Of a DNA stretch of 25,524 nucleotides, positions 7,802-14,664 are shown piece after piece. How positions within the stretch are numbered: the first letter of the stretch is position 1; every line of letters begins with the position of its first letter. The position numbers and the translations under genes are program-made. The notes under the pieces are model-generated. The model was not told where the DNA came from. It made no database searches and was given only the letters and a program-made list of their open reading frames with translations. This stretch comes from an uncultured Corynebacterium sp. (GTDB lineage Bacteria > Actinomycetota > Actinomycetes > Mycobacteriales > Mycobacteriaceae), in assembly GCF_937999985.1 (NCBI RefSeq), contig NZ_CALLDG010000029.1, positions 1-25,524 on the forward strand. Direction: 5' to 3'.

Positions 7802-8233
7802 ATGAGTAAAAACCCTTTGCGCAACGCCCTCCGTCCGCACCACCTTTCCCGTGCAGCCGGAATTCGCTCCGCCGTATGGGGAACCGTCTTCGGAACCGCA
7901 GGCGTGCTGCACTTTGTTAAGCCGGAGGGCTTCGACAGAATCGTTCCGGAGGAACTCCCCGGCACCCCGCGCGCCTGGACGCTCGGCTCCGGAGCCATGG
8001 AAATCGCCCTGGCCACCAGCATCGCGGCATGTAGCCTGAAGCCCGAATGGCGCGGCGCGCTGCGCAGTACAATCGCCCCCGCCGCCGCACTCTTCCTAGT
8101 CGGCGTGCTCCCTGGCAACATCAAGATGGCCTGGGACTGGCGTGCCAAACCGCAGCCTGCGCGCGCCATCGCCTTCGCGCGGGTCCCCCTTCAGCTGCCG
8201 ATGATCCTTAGCGTGGCCAAGCTCGGCGCTTAG
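7802..8233 (+). CDS. DoxX-like small integral membrane protein
   Basis: The product is 143 residues from ATG 7802 (an in-frame GTG at 7793 would add three). It has about four hydrophobic segments and the DoxX-family pattern: GTAGVLHFVKPEGFDRIVPEELPG, then GAMEIALATSIA, then FLVGVLPGNIKMAWDWRAK. Members are found with oxidoreductases or quinone/thiosulfate metabolism, but no specific role can be inferred here. Its TAG stop overlaps the stop of convergent gatD by four bases, so the two mRNAs must overlap at their 3' ends. Confidence 0.7.
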   Translation: MSKNPLRNALRPHHLSRAAGIRSAVWGTVFGTAGVLHFVKPEGFDRIVPEELPGTPRAWTLGSGAMEIALATSIAACSLKPEWRGALRSTIAPAAALFLVGVLPGNIKMAWDWRAKPQPARAIAFARVPLQLPMILSVAKLGA

Positions 8234-9060
8234 AGGCGTTCCTTTCTTAGCGACGCCACCTCGCGCTCCAACTGCTTCGCCAGCTCACCCTGGAACTCGG
8301 GCAGCTCGGTGAGTGCAACCCCCATCGCGCGGGCCAACAACCAGTCCGCTAACTGCGGATTCCTGGCCAGCACGGGGCCGTGCATGTACGTCGCCACCAC
8401 GGAGCCCTGCACGGCGCCTTCGGCGCGCGTCTGCCGGAGGGCATCCTCTCCGGAAAGCCCAGCGGCTTCTGCGCCGTGGCTATCGGTGTTGCCCGTGCCG
8501 CGGGTCAGGCGGCCCAGCGGTTCCGCATCCGCGCCCAGGATGGTGGCACCCATGTGGTTAGCGAATCCCGTCAGCGGCTCGGTCAGGCCTGCCGTGCCTG
8601 CGCCGCCAGCGCCAGCCTGAGCTGCCGTAGCTCCGCTCGTCACGGCGGAGGCCGCCGGGGTGGAGGCGATCTCGCCGATCATGCGTTCGGCGAGTTGGGA
8701 CGTGGTGGCGTCAATAAGCCCCAAACCCTCAATCGTGCGACCGTGGCTGGTGAAGGACCGGCCAAACACCTGCAGACCTGCGCAAATAGCCAGAACCGGG
8801 CGGCCAGCGGCGACCGCGCGGGCAATGCCGCCGTCGTTGATCAGGTGTTCCGCAGCCAGAACCTGCGCGGTATCCTCGCCGCCGCCGACGGTGTAAACAT
8901 CCAGGGACTCCGGGACGGGCTCGCCCAGGTGGATCGTGTGGATCTCCGCCGACAGGCCACGCATGCGGGCGCGCTGGCGCAGCACTAGGGCGTTGCCGTC
9001 GTCGCCGTACGTGCCCAGCACGTCGGGCAGGATCAGGCCAATGTTTAGCTCTGCGGTCAT
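8230..9060 (-). CDS. gatD: lipid II isoglutaminyl synthase, glutamine amidotransferase subunit GatD
   Basis: This is a CobB/CobQ-type glutamine amidotransferase of 276 residues. The nucleophile is C93 in LAICAGLQVFG and the catalytic histidine H227 in YMHGPVLARNP. The N-terminal NIGLILPDVLGTYGDDGNALVLRQRA is typical of GatD. With MurT it amidates the alpha-carboxylate of D-Glu in lipid II to D-isoglutamine. An Ala/Gly/Thr-rich insertion at about 134-160 is not part of the usual fold. Its ATG begins immediately after the murT stop, so the pair is translationally coupled. The final nine residues (VASLRKERL) are encoded by a copy of the dispersed motif. Confidence 0.9.
   Translation of the reverse strand: MTAELNIGLILPDVLGTYGDDGNALVLRQRARMRGLSAEIHTIHLGEPVPESLDVYTVGGGEDTAQVLAAEHLINDGGIARAVAAGRPVLAICAGLQVFGRSFTSHGRTIEGLGLIDATTSQLAERMIGEIASTPAASAVTSGATAAQAGAGGAGTAGLTEPLTGFANHMGATILGADAEPLGRLTRGTGNTDSHGAEAAGLSGEDALRQTRAEGAVQGSVVATYMHGPVLARNPQLADWLLARAMGVALTELPEFQGELAKQLEREVASLRKERL
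8238..8257 (-). repeat. dispersed GA-tail motif, copy 4
   Basis: On the minus strand GGCGTCG-CT-AAGAAAGGAAC, in sense orientation. It encodes the last residues of GatD and ends just before its stop codon. Confidence 0.6.
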
Positions 9061-10398
9061 TTACGCTTCCCCTTCCTTGTCCAGCACCCGCTTCAAGTCA
9101 CGGAACGCCGTGTAGTTCGCCAGAACCTCCACGCGGCCGGGCGGGCAGGAACGGATCGCCTCGACCGTGTCCTTAATCAGATTGTGCTCGACGGCTGCGT
9201 ATCCGAGGCGGACCGCCAGATCTGTGCCGCGTTCGCCCGCGGCCACGACGTGTACGCCCTCGAAGTTCTCGAAGCGCACATCCCACAGCCACGAGAGGTC
9301 CTGGCCGTCGGCTACCTGCCCATTGACGCTGATCACGAGGCTATCGGCGGTGCGGTCCACCATCGACAGGGCCTCCTGCCAGCCGGCAGGATTCTTCGCC
9401 AGCATCAGGCGTACCTCGTGGTTGCCGAAATGCACCACGGAGTAGCGGCCCGCGACGTTATCCACCTTCTCCGCGGCGGCGATGGCCTGCTTGGTGGAGA
9501 TGCGGCGGGGGAGCAGCTCGCTCAAAGCCACGGCGGCGGCGACGGCCTGGGTAGCATTGCCACGGTTCGCGTTGCCCGGCAGGGTTAGGTTCATCGGGTG
9601 CAGGTTGCCTTCGCGGTCGATCAGACCGTCGTCCGTGATGCGCCAATCGGGCTGTGGCCTGCGGAATTCCCGGCCATCGGGGAGCTTTTTTGCGGCGTAC
9701 CAGTCCACCACGCCGTCTTCGCCAGTGCGGTGGATGATCGCGCCTTCGGTGCGCGGGCAGCTGGTGGAATCGCCCGCCCAGCCGAAGCCGGCACTGACCC
9801 ATTGGACATTCGGGGAGTCCCAGGCGGCGGAGGTTACGGAGACATCGTCGCAGTTCGCGATGATCTGCATGTCGGGGCGGGCCTCTATGCACGCGCGGAG
9901 GGTGCGCTCGATCTTGTTGATTTCACCCACGCGGTCTAGCTGGTCGCGCGAGAGGTTCAGCAGTACCAGCACGTCCGCGTCGAGTTTCTCGGCGATTTTG
10001 GGGACGTGCAGCTCATCGACTTCCAGCACGACTGTGTCAGCGTCGCGGCCGGCCAGCAGCGCGCTGATCACGCCCGCGTCCATGTTGTCGCCACCCTCGT
10101 TAGTGCAGACGGTCGCGGCTGTGCGGACGGCGCCGGCCAGCATGCGGGTGGTTGTGGACTTGCCGTTTGTGCCTGTGACCAGCACCGTTGGGCGCTTCTT
10201 GCCATCCTTGCCGGCGCCGAGGCTAGCCATCAGTTGCGGGTCGATGGCCCCGCCGACCAGGCCGCCGATCATGCCGCCGGCCCCTCGCCCTGCCTTTCTT
10301 GACGCCCACGTAGCCAGCTGCGCCATGCGAATCGCAACGGAGCTGCGGAACCGCTGCAGCCCGGAGCGACGTGCGCCGGTTCGATCTGATTTATTCAT
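9061..10398 (-). CDS. murT: lipid II isoglutaminyl synthase, Mur-ligase-like subunit MurT
   Basis: The 445-residue protein has a Mur-ligase central ATPase domain with P-loop VTGTNGKSTTTRM (74-86), the EVDE segment (126-129), NLSRDQLDR (148-156) and a C-terminal DUF1727-type domain (about 330-440). It activates the D-Glu carboxylate of lipid II with ATP for GatD-supplied ammonia. MurT of Staphylococcus and Streptococcus carries a four-cysteine zinc ribbon inserted in the central domain. Here the equivalent segment (about 210-252, SCPRTEG...WYAAKKLPDGREFRRPQPDW) keeps only C214, so metal binding is probably lost. The start is an ATG just upstream of an Arg-rich N-terminus. First gene of murT-gatD. 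Confidence 0.9.
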   Translation of the reverse strand: MNKSDRTGARRSGLQRFRSSVAIRMAQLATWASRKAGRGAGGMIGGLVGGAIDPQLMASLGAGKDGKKRPTVLVTGTNGKSTTTRMLAGAVRTAATVCTNEGGDNMDAGVISALLAGRDADTVVLEVDELHVPKIAEKLDADVLVLLNLSRDQLDRVGEINKIERTLRACIEARPDMQIIANCDDVSVTSAAWDSPNVQWVSAGFGWAGDSTSCPRTEGAIIHRTGEDGVVDWYAAKKLPDGREFRRPQPDWRITDDGLIDREGNLHPMNLTLPGNANRGNATQAVAAAVALSELLPRRISTKQAIAAAEKVDNVAGRYSVVHFGNHEVRLMLAKNPAGWQEALSMVDRTADSLVISVNGQVADGQDLSWLWDVRFENFEGVHVVAAGERGTDLAVRLGYAAVEHNLIKDTVEAIRSCPPGRVEVLANYTAFRDLKRVLDKEGEA

Positions 10399-10464
10399 GG
10401 GGACTAAGTGTACTCGCAGGGGCGTGCTGGAATTTGGAGGCTGGCGCGCCGGAGATGGCGAGCG

Positions 10465-10812
10465 TTAATCCATTTGGAGAACAGCGCGAAGTTCAGCGAA
10501 GAGTTCGGGCTTTACTAGGTGTGTGACAGTGCGACCTGTTCGGGCTTTGCGGAGCAGACCTGCATCGGTAAGCCGCTTTAGGTGATGTGAGACCGTGGGC
10601 TGGCTTAGTCCCGTGATGTCTGTTAGCTGGTTTACGCTGATTGGTTCGCAGCCTTTGGCTGCCAGGTGGGAGAGTATTTGCAAGCGGGCGGGGTCGGATA
10701 GGACCTTGAACAAGGTGGCATAACGGGCGGCCTCAGGATCCGATAGCGGTCCTTTGCTCAAGGAGCAGCATGCGGAGAGGTCTGCGAGCGGAACAATCTG
10801 CGGGGTAGCCAT
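10465..10812 (-). CDS. arsR: ArsR/SmtB family arsenite-responsive repressor
   Basis: The product is 115 residues with a winged helix: LFKVLSDPARLQILSHL, recognition helix TGLSQPTVSHHLKRLTDAGLL, wing KARTGRTVTHLV. Counting from the second possible ATG (10812) gives cysteines at 15, 16 and 55, exactly the arsenite-binding set described for C. glutamicum ArsR. I therefore prefer it over ATG 10821. No SD is seen, and a TATAAG -10 lies 9 nt upstream, so the message is nearly leaderless. It should repress itself and the divergent acr3-arsC through the three palindromes between them, releasing on As(III)/Sb(III). Confidence 0.93.
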   Translation of the reverse strand: MATPQIVPLADLSACCSLSKGPLSDPEAARYATLFKVLSDPARLQILSHLAAKGCEPISVNQLTDITGLSQPTVSHHLKRLTDAGLLRKARTGRTVTHLVKPELFAELRAVLQMD

Positions 10813-10824
10813 ACGGAGCATCTT

Positions 10825-10904
10825 ATATTGACAGATATCAATATGCCATTTATATTGACATACATCAATATGTCATTTGGTTTTATATCGACGTGTGTCA
10901 ATGT
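10825..10904. promoter_or_regulatory. ars operator array and divergent promoters
   Basis: Three copies of one palindrome, ATATTGA-N6-TCAATAT, occur at 10825-10844 (exact), 10852-10871 (exact) and 10885-10904 (two changes). Start-to-start distances are 27 and 33 bp. For acr3, -35 TTGACA (10828-10833) and -10 TATATT (10851-10856), spacer 17, are embedded in operators 1 and 2. For arsR, -10 TATAAG (10822-10827, minus strand) abuts operator 1. One repressor could therefore occlude both promoters. Confidence 0.8.
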
Positions 10905-10918
10905 CTAAGGAAGGTTGC

Positions 10919-12025
10919 ATGACAGCTTCACAGCGCCCGCAGATGTCCTTTTTGGATAGGTTCCTGCCCGTGTGGATTATCCTCGCGATGGTTGCTGGGC
11001 TGCTCGTTAATCGGGTGGTGCCAGAAATCGGAGCGAAGCTCGGGGAGCTGGAGGTGGGAGGGATCTCGCTTCCGATCGCGCTCGGCCTGCTGGTCATGAT
11101 GTATCCGCCGCTGGCGAAGGTTCGCTACGACAAAACCCGGCAGATTGCGGCGGATAAGCGCCTGATGGCGGTTTCCCTTGCCCTCAACTGGGTCGTTGGA
11201 CCAGCGTTGATGTTCATCCTGGCCTGGGTATGTTTGCCTGACGAGCCTGAGCTGCGCACCGGGCTGATCATCGTCGGCCTGGCCCGATGCATCGCGATGG
11301 TTCTGGTGTGGTCGGAGCTGTCCTGCGGGGATAGGGAGTTGACCGCCGTCCTGGTGGCGGTCAACTCTGTTTTCCAAGTGCTCATGTTTGGAGTGCTGGG
11401 CTGGTTTTATCTGCAGATTCTCCCCGGCTGGCTGGGGCTTCCTACAACCTCGGCAGACTTTTCCTTCTGGTCGATCGTGGTATCTGTCCTGGTTTTCCTG
11501 GGTATTCCGTTGGCGGCTGGCTTGGCTTCCCGCGTGCTCGGGGAGAGGTTGAAGGGGCAGCAATGGTACGAGGAAAAGTTCCTGCCCGCGATTTCTCCCC
11601 TCGCGCTGATTGGTCTGCTTTATACGATCGTGCTTCTGTTTGCGCTGCAGGGAGAGCAGATTACGGACAACCCGTGGGCGGTGGCTCGGACGGCGGTTCC
11701 GTTGGTGGCCTACTTCGCTGGAATGTTTGCCCTGGCGCTGGCTGTGTCCAAGGCTGCGGGGTTGAACTACGCCCAGTCTGCTTCTGTGTCTTTTACCGCT
11801 GCGGGCAACAATTTCGAGCTTGCCATCGCCGTGTCTATCGGTACTTTTGGTGCGACCTCTGCGCAGGCACTGGCTGGAACGGTCGGCCCGCTGATCGAGA
11901 TTCCGGTACTAGTCGGGCTGGTCTACGTCATGCTGTGGGTGGGGCCGAAGCTCTTCGCTGGCGACCCGACACTGCCCGTGCGGCACAGCAGTCCAGCACG
12001 TTCCGTTTCGATGGGGAAGGATTAA
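10919..12025 (+). CDS. arsB: Acr3 family arsenite efflux permease
   Basis: Acr3 exports As(OH)3 using the proton gradient. The 368-residue product has about ten membrane helices and the family marks: MYPPLAKVRYD, ALNWVVGPALMF, the essential cysteine at 124 in VGLARCIAMVLVW, and SFTAAGNNFELAIAV...GTVGPLIEIPVLVG, whose glutamate is conserved. ATG 10919 is chosen because AAGGAAGG precedes it; in-frame starts further upstream would run into the third operator. In corynebacteria this gene is often named arsB or acr3. It is followed after 3 nt by arsC. Slightly more AT-ending codons than neighbours are visible by eye. Confidence 0.93.
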   Translation: MTASQRPQMSFLDRFLPVWIILAMVAGLLVNRVVPEIGAKLGELEVGGISLPIALGLLVMMYPPLAKVRYDKTRQIAADKRLMAVSLALNWVVGPALMFILAWVCLPDEPELRTGLIIVGLARCIAMVLVWSELSCGDRELTAVLVAVNSVFQVLMFGVLGWFYLQILPGWLGLPTTSADFSFWSIVVSVLVFLGIPLAAGLASRVLGERLKGQQWYEEKFLPAISPLALIGLLYTIVLLFALQGEQITDNPWAVARTAVPLVAYFAGMFALALAVSKAAGLNYAQSASVSFTAAGNNFELAIAVSIGTFGATSAQALAGTVGPLIEIPVLVGLVYVMLWVGPKLFAGDPTLPVRHSSPARSVSMGKD

Positions 12026-12028
12026 ACC

Positions 12029-12448
12029 ATGAGCAATAAACCCAAGGTACTTTTCGTCTGCGTAGGCAACGGCGGCAAGTCACAAATGGCGGCTGCCTTG
12101 GCGGACAAGCATGCTGGCGAGGCCATCGAGATTCATTCCGCTGGCACCAAACCGGCGACCAAGCTCAACACGGAGTCGGTGGAATCCATCAGCGAGGTCG
12201 GTGCGGACATGTCCGACGGCCGCCCCAAGGCTGTAGATCCGCAGTTGCTGCGGGAGGCTGACCGGGTGGTCATTCTCGGCAAGGACGCCCAGCTGGAGCT
12301 ACCCGCCGACGCGCAGGGAACCCTCGAGCGGTGGGTTACCGACGAGCCCTCCGGGCGCGGTATTGAGGGCATGGAGCGCATGCGCCTGGTGCGTGATGAC
12401 ATTGACGCCCGCGTGCGCGCACTTATCACCGAGCTGAAGGGCGACTAA
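12029..12448 (+). CDS. arsC: mycothiol-dependent arsenate reductase, LMW-PTPase fold
   Basis: The 139-residue enzyme has the phosphatase loop CVGNGGKS (C11 to S18) and a later WVTDEPSGRG aspartate loop. C11 is the only cysteine in the protein, so it cannot use the intramolecular disulfide cascade of thioredoxin-coupled ArsC. It fits the C. glutamicum ArsC1/ArsC2 class, in which arsenate is conjugated to mycothiol and reduced with mycoredoxin. The arsenite formed would be exported by the preceding Acr3. The ATG is 3 nt after the acr3 stop with an SD (GGGGAAGG) inside the acr3 end, indicating coupled translation. Confidence 0.93.
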   Translation: MSNKPKVLFVCVGNGGKSQMAAALADKHAGEAIEIHSAGTKPATKLNTESVESISEVGADMSDGRPKAVDPQLLREADRVVILGKDAQLELPADAQGTLERWVTDEPSGRGIEGMERMRLVRDDIDARVRALITELKGD

Positions 12449-12485
12449 CCGGCATCGACCTGGGTGACTAACCGGCACCGACCTG
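12440..12485 (+). repeat. 23-bp tandem duplication across the arsC stop
   Basis: Copy 1 (12440-12462) begins in the last two codons of arsC and includes its TAA. Copy 2 (12463-12485) follows directly with two mismatches and repeats the GACTAA stop context. It is probably a recent slippage duplication. Confidence 0.6.
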
Positions 12486-12548
12486 CCTGCTGGCTAGTCA
12501 CCACTGGGCCGCCTGCTGGCTAGCAAACGCCGGCCAGTCTGCTGGCTA
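12486..12548 (+). repeat. three spaced copies of CTGCTGGCTA
   Basis: CCTGCTGGCTAG occurs at 12486-12497 and 12512-12523, and CTGCTGGCTA at 12539-12548. The period is about 26-27 bp, between the arsC duplication and the inverted-repeat segment. Confidence 0.45.
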
Positions 12549-12557
12549 TTAGGGGAG

Positions 12558-12668
12558 ATGTCCAAAATTCCACGTCTTAAAATATAACTAATCTATTCCT
12601 GCAGGTCAGACGGTTGCGTTTTTTGGCTGCAGATGAGCTACTTTTGATAACTCGTAGATTTTGGACAT
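12558..12668. repeat. 111-bp AT-rich segment bounded by perfect 11-bp inverted repeats
   Basis: ATGTCCAAAAT (12558-12568) and its exact reverse complement ATTTTGGACAT (12658-12668) bound a segment clearly richer in A+T than the surroundings. Imperfect similarity continues a few bases inward. The layout resembles a miniature inverted-repeat element. No clear target duplication is seen, and a regulatory or terminator role for the convergent arsC/dnaQ-like ends is the alternative. Confidence 0.35.
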
Positions 12669-12728
12669 TGACGCTCTAGCTGCCTCCCAGCTCCGGCGCC
12701 TTCGAAGGAGGGGGCGAGGTACGCCGGG

Positions 12729-14603
12729 CTAGTTTCCGCCGTTGGTGGAGCCCCCGGAACCTCCGGAACTCTTGCGGCGCCGACGCCTCCGACGATTTCG
12801 CTTGCCGCTGGGCCCCGGGATTTTCCCCTCGTGGCCGCCGGAGTTTGCATTGCCCTTGTGGCCGGAAGGGTTGGAGCCACCGTTCTTGTTCGACTTCTTA
12901 GACTTGCCGGATTTGCCCGAGCCAGAGCCACGCCCGCTGGAGCCAGACCCGCCAGAGCCATAGCCGCTAGAGCCGTGTCCGCCAGACCCCGAGCCGCCAC
13001 GCGGCCCGGCCAGCCCGCTGGTCCGCGGGCGCGCGTCCGCACCAGGCTTCGCCGGAACGTCCTCCTTTTCGCCGGGCTGCACGTTATCCAGCAGAGCCAG
13101 GAAGTCCTCGTCCCGGATCAGGGGAATGTTCTTCCGGTCGGCGTGCATCGCCTTGCCCCGCAGCTCGTAGTTTTCGTTGCACACCACCAGCGAGCTGCGA
13201 CGATTCAGCTTCTCGCTATACGCCAGCCCCGCGGCAACACCCTGGCCGATCAGCACGTCCGGGTCGATCGCCACATCCGGGCTGACCACAAACTCCATAC
13301 CCTCAACGAGCGGCTCCCCGCGCTTCCACGCCCCGGGGTTTACGTATGGGCGGGGAGAGTTGGCGGCGTCAATACGTAGGCCACTACGCCGCAGCCCAAA
13401 TTGATCGGCCGCGAGGTCCTCAGGATCCAGCACGGTCAGCTCGCCGTTGCGCTGCTGCGCGAGGGCGAGGGCGGCGGTGAGGCGCGCGTTCGCCTCGAGG
13501 AGCTCGTCGGGGTCGATGTCTTTTTTACTTAGTGACGCCACCGCGCCCACCTCTGGCAGCGCTGCCGCAGGGGCAAGCACGGCGGATCGCCCGGCATTTG
13601 TGGGAGCGTTTGCGCTGGTAGAGGGGTCGGTGGTGGAGCCGGGGTCGGCGGTGGAGCTTGGAGTGGGAGCTGTAGTGGTGGAGTCGGCGGTGGCGGCAGC
13701 GTCGGCGGCGCGGTTGTAGCTGGTGACGATGGCGCGCAGGCGGGGGTCGGTGGAGTCGATGGCCTGGCGGCGTGCGGTGGCGAGTGTGTCGATGATGGAG
13801 ACCGGTGCGGGGATTGGCTGGCGCCGACCACCGCGACCGCGGCCGCGGCTGCGACGGCCGCGGTTCGCTGAGCGCTGCGACAGTTTGAACTCGTGGGTGA
13901 TGAAGCCCCACACGTAGTCGGACTCATGCATGATGAGCGTGCGCCCGTCCAAGGCCTGGTGGATCAGCTGCGCGCTGGAGTTGAAGCCCAGCGCCTGGGA
14001 GAGCTCGTTGACCTGGTAGCCGTGGAGGTGCCAGGGGCCGGCGTCTTCGCCGGGGTTGAGGTGGCGGGTCAGCGCGCCGACTTCTGAGCCGATGTTGATG
14101 GTCGGCAGTTCGTCGGCGTTTTTAACGTCGGCGCGGGCTTCCGCGCCTGGAACGCCCGAGCTGGAGACAGCGGAGGAAGCGTCCGCGCCGGGGCCGAAGA
14201 AGACCACGGAAAGCGCCACCAGCCGGGAGGTTTTCGGGTGAATGCCGGAGGTGGAAATACTCACGGCCGCAAAGGGGGCCTCCTCCTTGGAGGGGAGGTC
14301 GTGCAGAGCGGACTCGAGCTCCTCGCGGGGGCTCGAGTGGCCGTTGTCCTCGCTGGAGTGCTCTCCCGCTACCGGCTCGGAGTGCTCCTCGGCCGCCAGC
14401 TCGGAGCGCCCTTCGGTTCCTGCGGGGGAATGGTTGTGGGCGGAGGAGTGGGCGTCCGAAGAACTACCGTCAGAAAAAGAAACAGCGAGAGAACCTGCAG
14501 GGCGAGTCACCCTGCGGCGCGGGCGCCTTGGACGGCGCGCGCCGGAGTGCCCTGAGCCGCCGTGCTCGGGGCAGGGGGCGGCCGAGTGATCGTTCTCGTT
14601 CAT
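12729..14603 (-). CDS. DnaQ-fold exonuclease-like protein with degenerate active site, BRCT-like domain and basic tails
   Basis: The position between murT and leuA matches the corynebacterial gene annotated as DnaQ / Pol III epsilon-like. The 624 residues comprise a basic and Ser/His-rich N-terminus (1-105), a DEDDh-exonuclease-like domain (about 108-300), an Ala/Thr/Ser linker, a BRCT-like domain (about 435-520: GMEFVVSPDVAIDPDVLIGQGVAAGLAYS...KAMHADRKNIPLIRDEDFLALL), and a Gly/Ser/Lys/Arg-rich tail including eight consecutive residues of KR/R type. The catalytic D-x-E motif reads S115-I-S117, and the second motif reads MHESDYVWGF instead of AHNxxFD, so nuclease activity is unlikely. An RG/RGG-rich stretch (248-261) interrupts the fold. 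A structural or nucleic-acid-binding role is inferred. Confidence 0.72.
   Translation of the reverse strand: MNENDHSAAPCPEHGGSGHSGARRPRRPRRRVTRPAGSLAVSFSDGSSSDAHSSAHNHSPAGTEGRSELAAEEHSEPVAGEHSSEDNGHSSPREELESALHDLPSKEEAPFAAVSISTSGIHPKTSRLVALSVVFFGPGADASSAVSSSGVPGAEARADVKNADELPTINIGSEVGALTRHLNPGEDAGPWHLHGYQVNELSQALGFNSSAQLIHQALDGRTLIMHESDYVWGFITHEFKLSQRSANRGRRSRGRGRGGRRQPIPAPVSIIDTLATARRQAIDSTDPRLRAIVTSYNRAADAAATADSTTTAPTPSSTADPGSTTDPSTSANAPTNAGRSAVLAPAAALPEVGAVASLSKKDIDPDELLEANARLTAALALAQQRNGELTVLDPEDLAADQFGLRRSGLRIDAANSPRPYVNPGAWKRGEPLVEGMEFVVSPDVAIDPDVLIGQGVAAGLAYSEKLNRRSSLVVCNENYELRGKAMHADRKNIPLIRDEDFLALLDNVQPGEKEDVPAKPGADARPRTSGLAGPRGGSGSGGHGSSGYGSGGSGSSGRGSGSGKSGKSKKSNKNGGSNPSGHKGNANSGGHEGKIPGPSGKRNRRRRRRRKSSGGSGGSTNGGN
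13520..13539 (-). repeat. dispersed GA-tail motif, copy 5
   Basis: On the minus strand GGCGTCA-CT-AAGTAAAAAAG, sense within the DnaQ-like gene. It encodes VASLSKKD at the border between linker and helix. Confidence 0.6.
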
Positions 14604-14664
14604 GGACTACATACTACCCAGCGGGGAACCGCGCCCCGCTGGCAGGCTGCGTGGTTCCGGGACC

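Noticed and set aside
10877..10918. Longer acr3 N-terminus from upstream TTG or ATG 10901
   Set aside because: Would overlap the third ArsR operator and place the SD inside the coding sequence.
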